This document shows, in pieces, positions 24,649-32,375 of a stretch of 64,000 nt of DNA; the first letter of the stretch is position 1; every line of letters begins with the position of its first letter. The stretch comes from MGIIb-O5 sp036154155. GTDB lineage: Archaea > Thermoplasmatota > Poseidoniia > Poseidoniales > Thalassarchaeaceae. The notes beneath the pieces were generated by a model. That model saw nothing but the letters and a program-made list of their open reading frames with translations. It was not told the DNA's origin and searched no databases. Position numbers and translations under genes: made by a program. The stretch is from NCBI GenBank assembly GCA_036154155.1, contig JAYZLP010000020.1, positions 1 to 64,000 of the forward strand, in the 5' to 3' direction.

Positions 24649-25781
24649 GCATCCTTCCTAATTTATCTGAAGTGGCAGAGGTTGCCGACCTCGCAGATTG
24701 CGAAGGCTGCATACAATGCCAGATGGGAAGCAAACTGGTTCTTTTCATCACTGGGAACTGTCATTGGAGGTGTGACTATTGCCCTCTCTCCGAGAGTAGA
24801 CGCGATATCGACTTCATGTACGCCAATGAAAGGCCTTGCGAGTCATTCGACGAGGTGATTGAGGAGGCCCGGGCCATGCGAGCAACAGGGGCTGGAATAA
24901 CGGGAGGGGATCCGTTGATGGCAAGGGAGAGGTCGCTGGAGGGAATTAGGGCCCTGAAGAAGGAATTCGGCCAAGATTTCCATCTTCACATGTACACCAG
25001 CATCCCATTTCGCCCGGAGTGGGCCTCCGATTTCGCAGATGCCGGCCTCGACGAAATCCGCTTCCACTTTCTTGACCTGGAATCCGATCAATACAAGGAA
25101 ACAATTGCGGCCTGCGCGACCTCTGGAATTCTAACTGGGGTAGAGTTGCCCTGCGAGCCGGATAAGGAAGATGAGCTGATGGGGATTTTGGAAGAGATGC
25201 GGGATTTTGAGATAAGCTTCTTGAATCTCAACGAGCTTGAGATTACGGTAGGAAATCACGACAATATGGAGCTTAGGGGATTCAACCTGTCAACGGAAAT
25301 CACTGCAGGGGCCGAGGGCTCTTCTGAGCTCGCACAATCACTCAGGGACAGGGTAATGGCGGCTTCAATTGGCGCAAGAGACCCCCTAGACGGAAAGGTC
25401 AGGGAGCCGTACGGATTTCACCTGAAATACTGCACTTCGGTCTACAAAGACGCAGGCCAGATGAGGAGGAGGTTCATGCGAAGAGGCGAGGCCTCTATCG
25501 CCCCCCACGAGACACTAAGCGAAGATGCGACATTGGTTTTCGGAGTAATTTACTCGTCGTTTGAGGACCACCGTGGATGGATGGAGGAGATTTCCGAGTT
25601 CACCGGCCTCCCAACCAGGTTCCTCCATTACGACCCTGAAGAGAGCAGGATAGAGATGCCAATTTCAGTCGCCGAGGAAATCTCAGAAGATGTAGAAGCC
25701 CCAGTTGCAGTAATCGAGGTCACCCCAACTTTCGATCGTACCGAGGTATCACTAGTGTGGCTCAACGAACTCAGGCCCTGA
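24645..25781 (+). CDS. Radical SAM protein, COG2108-like, function unknown
   Basis: A 378-residue protein with the radical SAM 4Fe-4S motif C39-x3-C43-x2-C46 (CHWRCDYC), and three more cysteines at 19, 22 and 25 (CEGCIQC) that could hold a second cluster. The pattern CxxCIQCxxGxKxVLFxTGxC and the following ANERP and GITGGDPL match an uncharacterised archaeal family (COG2108) described as related to pyruvate formate-lyase activases. The SAM-binding GGDP motif is at about 87-90. Its ATG overlaps the pdxT stop, suggesting a linked role, but no substrate can be named. Confidence 0.85.
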   Translation: MSILPNLSEVAEVADLADCEGCIQCQMGSKLVLFITGNCHWRCDYCPLSESRRDIDFMYANERPCESFDEVIEEARAMRATGAGITGGDPLMARERSLEGIRALKKEFGQDFHLHMYTSIPFRPEWASDFADAGLDEIRFHFLDLESDQYKETIAACATSGILTGVELPCEPDKEDELMGILEEMRDFEISFLNLNELEITVGNHDNMELRGFNLSTEITAGAEGSSELAQSLRDRVMAASIGARDPLDGKVREPYGFHLKYCTSVYKDAGQMRRRFMRRGEASIAPHETLSEDATLVFGVIYSSFEDHRGWMEEISEFTGLPTRFLHYDPEESRIEMPISVAEEISEDVEAPVAVIEVTPTFDRTEVSLVWLNELRP

Positions 25782-25829
25782 TTTCCTGCCACGTTGGGTT
25801 GATATGGCCCCAGCCCTCGCTGTTCCATA

Positions 25830-27674
25830 GTGCCAGTCAATTCAGCCGAACCGGAGGACAACTCGGTAAACCCCTACAGGAGGCTATCAGCCTCCCAGAT
25901 GGTTACTTGGCAGGCATGCCCCCGGCTCTGGTACTACAACTATATTCCAAAATTAAGGGGCCCTCTGCCTCCCCAGATAATCAGGGGAAATGCAGCAGAA
26001 TCATGTATTTCCAAAGTATTGAGGGACTCTCCCTCAATGGTACCGGCAAATTCCGACAACCTCCTGAAGTCCCCCATTCTTGATGATGGCAGTCCCGCCT
26101 ATCAGTTCAGCGAACTATGGCCCGCACCTTCGCTCCTTCCTCTGGATAGTTCCGATTGGCCATCCACAAGAGGATCCCTCGAGGAATGGGCACTCGCTCG
26201 CGCGGAGGCCCACTTCCAGTCATCATGGGATTCAGCGGTAATTGACTGGGAGTCAATCTCGAACAGGACCGGGTCCTCAGACGGGGCGAATGAGCAAGAA
26301 TGTAGGGAAATGGTGGCCAATGGAATTCGAATGCACATCGACCAGGTCGAGGCTTGCATGAAGGCCGGAGGGGGGCCGCACGCAGAAGAGTGGAGATCGG
26401 GCAAGCATAGGCACAATTGGCCTGCTCCTGATGGATTCCCGCGAGTGTGGGAAGAGCCGCATCCCTGTGCACAGGAAACCGGCTCCGAGATTTCATGGTG
26501 TGAGGCTTGGGAGTTGGCCCGCCCTTGGTTCGTTGATCCCGATGCGGGGTCATTTACACAGACCACATCACACCCCGAAGGTTGGTTCCAAGGGGAATAC
26601 GACTTGGTTTACAGGTGGACTGGCAAACCTTCCGTAATTGACATCAAGGCCTCCAAGGGTAAGGGGGACAGGTCGGGGGGATATTTGGAGCAACTCAGGC
26701 TATACGCTTGGCTGTGGTGGGAAACCCACGACAGAACAGAGGAAGTAGAGTCACTTGGAATTTGGTATCTCGGCCCGGGCTCGGTCAAGGACGTGCCATT
26801 GCCGACCTCGGAGGAACTTCACCAGTATGGCAGTGACTTGAAGGAAGTGTACGAACTAATTCACGCCAAAGACCCCCAAATCGAGGATTGCCCCGCAGAA
26901 CCCGCCCCACTTCGTTACTTCGATGAGGGCGGAAAGCCTTCCAAGAACCCAGTTGATTCGAATCCCCTTGCAAGATGCATCAATTGTGACGTTAGGGGGG
27001 TCTGTGAGAATGGAAATCATGACCTAGACCTGCCGCTTGAGGACAGGATTGAGAGGTTCGGGCATGCATGGCCGATTACTCATATGGGGGAGCTGAAGAC
27101 TAGGGTAGATGCGACTGGAATAGTTTCCGAGCTCAGGGGTCCGCGCCTCCAGGAGGACGACACCATCGAGCTTTCTTTCAAGCTACTGGACGGATATGAC
27201 AGGGCCAAGGTTAGACCCTCTCGATATGGCGCTCCAAGCAGGGTTACGAGGTCAATCTCAAACGACTGCAGGGTAATTGTGGAGAATGCAATACCCTCAG
27301 TTTGGAGAGGGGAGATGATTCTCGAACTGGATGAAAAATCTTCGATCTCCCTTGCAGGAGATGATGATTCCGAACCCATTGTGGAAATAGAGACTAGAAC
27401 CAGCATAGTTGGCAGGATCTGGTCCGTCGACGCATTCCCTACTGGAGCCGGGGTCTCAAGATGGTCTGTAACCCTCCTCGACAAGTCAGGATCTGCAGGG
27501 GCCGTCGCATTCAAACAGTTCATTCCAGTAACCGCCGCTAGCATGGGCAGGGGTGACGAGATAGCTATCCTGAACGGGGAGGTGGGAGAGTTCAATGGAC
27601 GGCCACAGGTCAGAATTGGGCCTAATACCAGAGTTGTGCCACTCCGTTCCTCTGACGATTTGCCTGATTATTGA
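25830..27674 (+). CDS. PD-(D/E)XK nuclease with Cas4/AddB-like Fe-S cysteines and OB-like tail
   Basis: A 614-residue protein. It begins with a Cas4/RecB-like entry (RLSASQMVTWQACPRLWYYNY, Cys30). The nuclease core shows Asp258 in GEYDLVY, Asp271-x-Lys273 in VIDIKAS and Gln288 in YLEQLRLYAW, the QhxxY motif. Three further cysteines, 383, 386 and 392 (CINCDVRGVC), complete the four-Cys set that binds 4Fe-4S in Cas4 and AddB. After about residue 420 come beta-rich segments, the last one (about 525-605) resembling an OB fold with SVTLLDKSGSAGAVAF and GEVGEFNGRPQVRIG. A role in DNA end processing or repair is likely. The start is GTG. There is no helicase or cas gene beside it. Confidence 0.82.
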   Translation: MPVNSAEPEDNSVNPYRRLSASQMVTWQACPRLWYYNYIPKLRGPLPPQIIRGNAAESCISKVLRDSPSMVPANSDNLLKSPILDDGSPAYQFSELWPAPSLLPLDSSDWPSTRGSLEEWALARAEAHFQSSWDSAVIDWESISNRTGSSDGANEQECREMVANGIRMHIDQVEACMKAGGGPHAEEWRSGKHRHNWPAPDGFPRVWEEPHPCAQETGSEISWCEAWELARPWFVDPDAGSFTQTTSHPEGWFQGEYDLVYRWTGKPSVIDIKASKGKGDRSGGYLEQLRLYAWLWWETHDRTEEVESLGIWYLGPGSVKDVPLPTSEELHQYGSDLKEVYELIHAKDPQIEDCPAEPAPLRYFDEGGKPSKNPVDSNPLARCINCDVRGVCENGNHDLDLPLEDRIERFGHAWPITHMGELKTRVDATGIVSELRGPRLQEDDTIELSFKLLDGYDRAKVRPSRYGAPSRVTRSISNDCRVIVENAIPSVWRGEMILELDEKSSISLAGDDDSEPIVEIETRTSIVGRIWSVDAFPTGAGVSRWSVTLLDKSGSAGAVAFKQFIPVTAASMGRGDEIAILNGEVGEFNGRPQVRIGPNTRVVPLRSSDDLPDY

Positions 27675-27760
27675 TGGCGCCGAGAGAGGGATTTGAACCC
27701 CCGCGTCCAATGGACAGTGGATTTCGAATCCACCGCAATACCGGGCTATGCGATCTCGGC
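27675..27760 (-). tRNA. trnS: tRNA-Ser(CGA)
   Basis: An 86-base type II tRNA on the minus strand. The acceptor GCCGAGA pairs with TCTCGGC, the anticodon stem GTGGA/TCCAC encloses loop TTCGAAA with anticodon CGA, and a long variable arm (TGTCCATTGGACG) precedes the T arm GGGGG-TTCAAAT-CCCTC. The discriminator is G, as expected for serine, and CCA is encoded. The CCA end touches the stop codon of the convergent nuclease gene with no spacer. Confidence 0.97.
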
Positions 27761-27815
27761 AGCAGACGCGCCACCTGCGAATCAGACATAAGGCTGACTG
27801 GCCTGCCGACAACTG

Positions 27816-28016
27816 ATGAGGGTCGAGGTCATGCACTCGGAACAAGTACTGGTCGTCGAATCAGAGGGCCCCCTGTCAGTTTCAGAGATCCTAAGAACTC
27901 TGGAAATACCCCCTTCCACGGTTCTCGCAGTTTTCGAAGATACGATAGTCCCGCACACATCCGTAATCAAGGATGATATCAGATTGGATTTGGTAATAGT
28001 TTCATCTGGGGGATAA
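27816..28016 (+). CDS. Small beta-grasp (ThiS/MoaD/SAMP-like) protein ending in GG
   Basis: A 66-residue protein with alternating strand-helix-strand pattern and the C-terminal sequence VIVSSGG. A short beta-grasp protein ending in Gly-Gly is the hallmark of sulfur carriers (ThiS, MoaD) and of archaeal ubiquitin-like modifiers, whose terminus is adenylated by an E1-like enzyme. The segment SVSEILRTLEIPPSTVLAVFEDTIVPHTSVIKDDIRLDLV resembles the ThiS layout. No E1-like enzyme or ThiG is in the window. The last 15 bases overlap the 3' end of the convergent pepE gene. A ThiS-like sulfur carrier and a SAMP are both possible. Confidence 0.75.
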   Translation: MRVEVMHSEQVLVVESEGPLSVSEILRTLEIPPSTVLAVFEDTIVPHTSVIKDDIRLDLVIVSSGG

Positions 28017-28721
28017 TGAACCGTCAAACACGGCCCCATGCTCCACCCTCAATGGCGTATCGCCGACACAGAAAATCTCGGCCGCACCCCCTACCAGTGT
28101 CGCCAATGTGCCATCCCACCTCAGGAAAGATCCCTCGAATAGCCCAATCACTGGCGTCTGGTTGTGCTGGTGGAACTCAGCAATCCTCCTTGCACGTGTC
28201 TCTCCGAAGTGTTGTACAATCTCTTCACCTTCACTCCATAGTATGCCACCGGGGTGGTAATGCGGATTAATTTGGAATGGCACTATTCCAAAGCCCTCGA
28301 ATGACGATGGCAATACCACGGGCATGTCATTCGTTGTCATCATTGTCGGACATGCCACGTTCGAACCAGCACTTATGCCTACATAGGGGACGCCCTCAGA
28401 AACACGGGACTTGATTGCCTCAATGAGCCCCTTCTCATGTAGGTCCCTGATTAGCAGGAAAGAGTTACCACCCCCAACGTAGATTCCCTTTGCTTCCTTT
28501 ATTGCCTCTAATTCATCTTCTGCTTCGTGAATTCCAACTAGGTCGAAGGGGGCACTCGCCGTGAATCTCCTTGCGCCTTCCAGGTATGACTCATGGTCAT
28601 TTGATGCGTAGGGGATGAAGAGAACCTCGGAAATACCGCTGAAGGCATCGCCCATCTCATCCATGCAAAGCTTCCTCCGCTCGTCGGTGCCTATCCCCCC
28701 ACTACCAAGTAGAACTCTCAT
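28002..28721 (-). CDS. pepE: Peptidase E-like serine peptidase (S51)
   Basis: A 239-residue cytosolic dipeptidase of the S51 family, which hydrolyses Asp-Xaa dipeptides or, in the cyanophycinase branch, related substrates. Visible features are LLGSGGIGT at the start, FIPYAS, the IYVGGGNSF strand-turn, and the nucleophile Ser in GISAGSNVACP. NPHYHPGG follows. It is 12 bases downstream of the PAC2 gene, so it is probably the last gene of the L44e operon. Its 3' end overlaps the small GG-ending protein by 15 bases. Confidence 0.88.
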   Translation of the reverse strand: MRVLLGSGGIGTDERRKLCMDEMGDAFSGISEVLFIPYASNDHESYLEGARRFTASAPFDLVGIHEAEDELEAIKEAKGIYVGGGNSFLLIRDLHEKGLIEAIKSRVSEGVPYVGISAGSNVACPTMMTTNDMPVVLPSSFEGFGIVPFQINPHYHPGGILWSEGEEIVQHFGETRARRIAEFHQHNQTPVIGLFEGSFLRWDGTLATLVGGAAEIFCVGDTPLRVEHGAVFDGSLSPR

Positions 28722-28733
28722 CCAATCACCCGA

Positions 28734-29498
28734 TTACGCGTAGAAGTCCCTATGGGAGTCATTATCCTCGACTCCCATGGCCTCTTCCAATGTCCCACCC
28801 ACTTCGTATGTCTCGAGTAGCTTCCGGGCAGTCTCCTCAGTCGAGTCTAGGTCAAGATCAAGCTTCAGGTCGAATGCCTCTTCGATCCAGGAAGCGAGCC
28901 TGTTCGCTGCTAGTACATCCGCACTAGCGCCCACTGTATCCGCAACCAGGCCTATGGAGCGTACCCCAACAATGGGGGAAAGTGAGACCAAGAGACCTGC
29001 AATCCCAATCATGCCTGATTCGGGCTGTTCACGACTCACTGGGATGTCATCAGCCTCAAGTGCGGAACGTACGGCTTCGTCCGCGCAAATTACGTGAATG
29101 CCCCTGCTTTCAGCCTCTGTAGCTAGGCCGGCTAGGACTAGTACGTGAGGCGTGGAGCCCTCCTTGGCCAATGAAAGAATGGCCTCAGCTACCTCGTGCT
29201 GCCCACCTGGGGTCATGGGCTGCAGCTCCCCTCCGATGGTAATAACGGTCTTTCCGTCTGGGAGAAAAACTGAGCTAATCTCAAGTCGTGGGGGCCTCAA
29301 AAGACCATCCTCGTCCAGAGTGGAGTGAGGGGGTAGGTCGTGATTAAGTATCCATCCAAGGGTCCTAGAGGGGTGCTTGGAAATTAACGAGTCAACAAGG
29401 ACCTTTCCGACGTTCCCCACTCCCGGCACTGCCTCCAAAATTGCAGAGTGCTCAGGAAGGCCATCGCCGACAAGCCAGTATACAGTTGTCTTGCTCAA
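28734..29498 (-). CDS. PAC2-family protein (proteasome assembly chaperone-like)
   Basis: A 254-residue PAC2 (COG1938/COG2047) protein. The family core is seen in AVPGVGNVGKVLVDSLI, LPPHSTLDEDG, the GELQPM strand and VLAGLATEAES. Archaeal PAC2 proteins are homologues of the eukaryotic proteasome assembly chaperone, and some bind proteasome subunits; the role here is inferred. The start ATGA overlaps the nop10 stop, giving translational coupling. Its place after nop10 in the L44e-S27e-aIF2alpha-Nop10 operon is the conserved archaeal arrangement. Confidence 0.9.
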   Translation of the reverse strand: MSKTTVYWLVGDGLPEHSAILEAVPGVGNVGKVLVDSLISKHPSRTLGWILNHDLPPHSTLDEDGLLRPPRLEISSVFLPDGKTVITIGGELQPMTPGGQHEVAEAILSLAKEGSTPHVLVLAGLATEAESRGIHVICADEAVRSALEADDIPVSREQPESGMIGIAGLLVSLSPIVGVRSIGLVADTVGASADVLAANRLASWIEEAFDLKLDLDLDSTEETARKLLETYEVGGTLEEAMGVEDNDSHRDFYA

Positions 29499-29716
29499 TC
29501 CTCTTCCTCCGAATCTCCCTTTCCAGCAGAAGGCAAAGAGTCAACCCATTCATCACTGCCTGCATCCTGCCTTTGTCTCCGCCTGGCGCCCTGCGGGTCT
29601 TCAGGCGAATACTTGAGGGGGGAAGGGGGAGTCATAGAGGATCCACATTTCTCGCATTTTGGACCGAGTCCGTATGTTTCGCACGCCTCGCAATATTGCA
29701 ATTTCGATCTTACCAT
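29495..29716 (-). CDS. nop10: H/ACA ribonucleoprotein component Nop10
   Basis: A 73-residue member of the H/ACA RNP that guides pseudouridylation of rRNA with Cbf5, Gar1 and L7Ae. The zinc-ribbon-like half has YCEACETYGLGPKCEKCG with four cysteines, followed by the diagnostic PPSPLKYSPEDPQGARRR. Archaeal Nop10 is usually about 55-60 residues; this one carries a C-terminal extension of about 20 residues rich in Asp, Glu and Gly. The start is an ATG. Confidence 0.93.
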   Translation of the reverse strand: MVRSKLQYCEACETYGLGPKCEKCGSSMTPPSPLKYSPEDPQGARRRQRQDAGSDEWVDSLPSAGKGDSEEED

Positions 29717-29779
29717 GCCATCCCCGATTCGACCTGCCCTGCGGAAGGGTCAATGAACCATACGGGTGTAATCCGACGC

Positions 29780-30571
29780 TCAAGCCCGTTCTATCGATAG
29801 TGAGCCGTCAACCGAAGACATCCTCTTCTCAACAGCGCTTGTAGCTGCCTCCCACACCGATTCAGCTGCTTGGTAGTCAGGTGCCCTGATGTCCACGCGA
29901 TAATGTGGCGCTCCATCGTAGTGGCAAGTGAGGGTGACGTCCTCCACTCCCTCAGCGCAAGCTTCTGCCTCTAATAGGGCATCCCTGATTGCATAGACGC
30001 CCTCTTCGCCCCACACTTGTATGTCCAATGTCCCCCTGATTTCTACAAATGGGGGAACTATATTTTCGACAGCAAGGCTGGTAACAACTCCGATCCAGTC
30101 CCCTTCAAACCCAGAATCTGAGAGCGCTGTCTCACTTATTGCACACTCTTCAAGAGCGCCGTAGAGCGTACCGAAAGTCTCTGTCATTTCACTAGAAATG
30201 GTCACTGTCTCGTCTTCGCCCCACCCGATTCTTTCTGAGGCCACTCTCATTATCTGATTAGCCCGCTCCTCATTTTTCCAGGACTGGACAGTCTCCCTTC
30301 TGCGCTCTTCTGAGACGCTTTTTAGTGACAACTCCACACGCTTCCTGTCTTTCTTGACCTGAATTACCTTCGCCACTACTCTCTGCCCCTCTCTGACATG
30401 GGCTCTGATGTTCTTCACCCATCCAGCTGCAATCTCTCCAACGAATACGAAACCCTCCTGGCCGTCGTATCCGTCAAGGGTGAGGTATGCACCATTCTGT
30501 TTGATGTCCTTGACTGTGCAAATTAGAAGATCCCCTTCTTCGGGCCAATCCCCTTCTCCTTCTACTGCCAA
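29780..30571 (-). CDS. aif2a: Translation initiation factor aIF2 subunit alpha
   Basis: A 263-residue alpha subunit of the heterotrimeric initiator-tRNA carrier. The N-terminal S1 domain (about 10-85) has the LICTVKDIKQNGAYLTL start and GFVFVGEIAAGWVKNI; a helical middle domain and the alpha-beta C-terminal domain (VDIRAPDYQAAESVW) follow. The residue facing the eukaryotic Ser51 site is in the loop after VGEIAAGWV, which is not an obvious kinase site here. It is 13 bases after S27e and is the third gene of the L44e operon. Confidence 0.95.
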   Translation of the reverse strand: MAVEGEGDWPEEGDLLICTVKDIKQNGAYLTLDGYDGQEGFVFVGEIAAGWVKNIRAHVREGQRVVAKVIQVKKDRKRVELSLKSVSEERRRETVQSWKNEERANQIMRVASERIGWGEDETVTISSEMTETFGTLYGALEECAISETALSDSGFEGDWIGVVTSLAVENIVPPFVEIRGTLDIQVWGEEGVYAIRDALLEAEACAEGVEDVTLTCHYDGAPHYRVDIRAPDYQAAESVWEAATSAVEKRMSSVDGSLSIERA

Positions 30572-30584
30572 TTAGATGCCCCCT

Positions 30585-30755
30585 TCACTCGAGGACATCC
30601 ACTATGGTGCTTCCCGACAGGTCAGCCTTCCCTCCGAGAGGGCTGGCTAGTGTAGCACCGCAAACTGAGCAAGATATCGCTGTGGAGGCCCTCTCGAAAA
30701 TTTTGGTTTCCGCGCCGCAGTCGCGGCAACTAACCTTCAGGAATCTACCAGCCAC
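30585..30755 (-). CDS. rps27e: Ribosomal protein S27e (eS27)
   Basis: A 56-residue zinc-ribbon protein of the small subunit, translated by hand from the minus strand: it begins VAGRFLKVSCRDCGAETKIF. The four zinc ligands are in CRDC and CSVC, followed by GATLASPLGGKADL, the family's GxxLxxPTGGKA-like segment. The start is GTG with GAGGTGAA 4 bases upstream. It lies between L44e (9 bases) and aIF2 alpha (13 bases) in the expected archaeal order. Confidence 0.95.
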   Translation of the reverse strand: MAGRFLKVSCRDCGAETKIFERASTAISCSVCGATLASPLGGKADLSGSTIVDVLE

Positions 30756-30764
30756 TATTTCACC

Positions 30765-31046
30765 TCACTTATCCACCAATTCGAACTTCCTTGCCCTCTT
30801 CCCTCTTGGCGAATGTGCCTTTCCAGTTTCAGTGCACCTGTAAACCAAGTTAACTCTCTTAGTAGGCTTCTCACCAGAAGGCTTTGGACGGGGGAACCCC
30901 CTGTATCCGGATGTAACCTTTCTGAATCTCCTCTGCCCCCACTTCAACTCGCTAGCACGCCTTTTCTTGACACGTTCTACGGTGTGCTCCGTGTGCTTGC
31001 CAGCAGAGGGGCTGTATCGCATTACCTTCCTCGGCATCTTGACCAT
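30765..31046 (-). CDS. rpl44e: Ribosomal protein L44e (eL42), zinc ligands largely lost
   Basis: A 93-residue large-subunit protein and first gene of the operon. It is identified by GKHTEHTVERVKK, SELKWGQRRFRKVTSGYRGFPRPKP, KPTKRVNLVYRC and GKAH. In most archaea two CxxC pairs bind zinc; here the first pair reads YSPSAGKH and the second CTETGKAH, so only one of four cysteines remains. This looks like a zinc-independent version. The start is ATG 31046 with GAGGTGCAACAT upstream; an in-frame GTG three codons earlier is less likely. Confidence 0.93.
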   Translation of the reverse strand: MVKMPRKVMRYSPSAGKHTEHTVERVKKRRASELKWGQRRFRKVTSGYRGFPRPKPSGEKPTKRVNLVYRCTETGKAHSPRGKRARKFELVDK

Positions 31047-31190
31047 ATGTTGCACCTCTATGCAGTGTAGCGAGGCGGGCCACCGATGGCCCGTTTATGA
31101 AGTCTATCGAACCATATCGGTACCCGCTCTGCCGTCAATGAGCCCCCTTTCAAGAAAAAACAACTTGAATCAAGCCCTCCTCGCAGCCCT

Positions 31191-31730
31191 GTGACCGAGT
31201 GGTGGCTGCAGTGGTGGATCGGCCTTTTCCTCCTAGTCTGCGGTTTCTCAATGGGCAGGATGGGGCCAGCATTCTCCAGGTCTAAAATCGGGTACCCACT
31301 AGCTCTTTTCGGCCTAGCTCTGGCCTTTTTCTCATCAGAAGGCCTTGAAGCCAACGAGCTAATCGCTTCGTCAACACTCAATCAAACCCTGTATTGGGCC
31401 GTACCGGGCCTGTTAGGATGCTACACATTGTCCAAGGGCGCGCCAATATACAATGTCACCAAGCCTGCTTACCTATTCGCAGGATGGTCAATTGTTGCAC
31501 TATCTTGGTACATCATGCTAACGTATTCAGAACCATTTAGTCACGACATATTTTCCATCGTAGTTGCCATCCTTGGCCTATTAGCCATAGCCGTAATCCA
31601 TGTCATGGTAGTTAGGGTAGTAGAGACGCGTCCACAAAGTGATGAGACCGTAGAGCCTCTTTCTGAAAGTGAGAGGGCCTATGTCACAACAGTTCTATCT
31701 AGGAATCTTGGGAAAATGGGGGATGAGTAG
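31191..31730 (+). CDS. Four- to five-helix membrane protein, unknown function
   Basis: A 179-residue integral membrane protein. Hydrophobic segments are near residues 5-22, 34-48, 65-80, 92-110 and 120-140, then a short acidic cytosolic tail with SESERAYVTTVLSRNLGKMGDE. No motif points to a known family. The start is GTG. It is divergent from L44e across about 145 bases and is directly followed by a second small membrane protein (ATG right after the stop), so the two probably form a complex. Confidence 0.7.
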   Translation: MTEWWLQWWIGLFLLVCGFSMGRMGPAFSRSKIGYPLALFGLALAFFSSEGLEANELIASSTLNQTLYWAVPGLLGCYTLSKGAPIYNVTKPAYLFAGWSIVALSWYIMLTYSEPFSHDIFSIVVAILGLLAIAVIHVMVVRVVETRPQSDETVEPLSESERAYVTTVLSRNLGKMGDE

Positions 31731-32033
31731 ATGACAGAATTACTCCTGACATTTTCTGGGGCCTTGATACTCGGCTCACTATTGGTTCTAGTCAACATAA
31801 TTTCTGCCCATCACCCCTACCACAAGACCCTCCCTCTAGTCGCATATTCATTGATCATCACGGGCCTCGGACTGCTTCTCTCATTGGAGGCGAGCCCAGA
31901 GGTACCGACAGCTCTTGACGCCATGAGGCAATCAACGTCACTGGCAATCACAGGATTGTTGGCTATCTCTCCCGCTCTGTATGCAGTGCTAACGTTGATG
32001 ATGATTAGGATTTCAATCAGCAGACATGAATAA
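31731..32033 (+). CDS. Three-helix membrane protein, unknown function
   Basis: A 100-residue membrane protein with three hydrophobic helices (about 3-22, 33-50 and 65-90) and a short basic end (RISISRHE). Its ATG follows the stop of the preceding membrane protein with no spacer, which implies coupled translation. No family was recognised. The next 105 bases hold the L37e promoter region (AT-rich around 32035-32065). Confidence 0.68.
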   Translation: MTELLLTFSGALILGSLLVLVNIISAHHPYHKTLPLVAYSLIITGLGLLLSLEASPEVPTALDAMRQSTSLAITGLLAISPALYAVLTLMMIRISISRHE

Positions 32034-32138
32034 TTCAGCAATTAATGCAATCTTTGCCTACTATGCCAAAGAAGCCTCTGACAGGGGAACGCTGATAACA
32101 CCCCGGTCGGTCGCCGCGCTGTCTCAAGGGGTGATTAG

Positions 32139-32321
32139 GTGTCCAAGGGTACTCCAAGCATGGGTAAGAGGCAGAAGTCCACCCACATCAGGTGCAGGAG
32201 ATGCGGCAAGCACTCATTCCACAAGACTAAGTCAGTTTGTTCTAGCTGCGGGTATGGGCAGACTTCCAAGATGAGGAAGTACAGGTGGAGCAAGCGCAAC
32301 AGATCCATGGGAAGTAAGTGA
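32139..32321 (+). CDS. rpl37e: Ribosomal protein L37e (eL37)
   Basis: A 60-residue basic zinc-finger protein of the large subunit. SKGTPSMGKRQKSTHIRCRRCGKHSFH is the family start, and the four ligands are in CRRC and CSSC (VCSSCGYG). The rest (MRKYRWSKRNRS) is the usual arginine-rich tail. The start is GTG. It lies 55 bases upstream of purF on the same strand. Confidence 0.95.
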   Translation: MSKGTPSMGKRQKSTHIRCRRCGKHSFHKTKSVCSSCGYGQTSKMRKYRWSKRNRSMGSK

Positions 32322-32375
32322 GCTCCATCCCGGAAAGTGCTAAGTCCCTAGTCCCTGAGGGCCGTTCGGTAGACG

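Noticed and set aside
25830..27674. Interpretation of the nuclease as Cas4 of a CRISPR system
   Set aside because: No cas1, cas2 or effector genes and no repeat-spacer array occur in the window, and the protein is much longer than Cas4.
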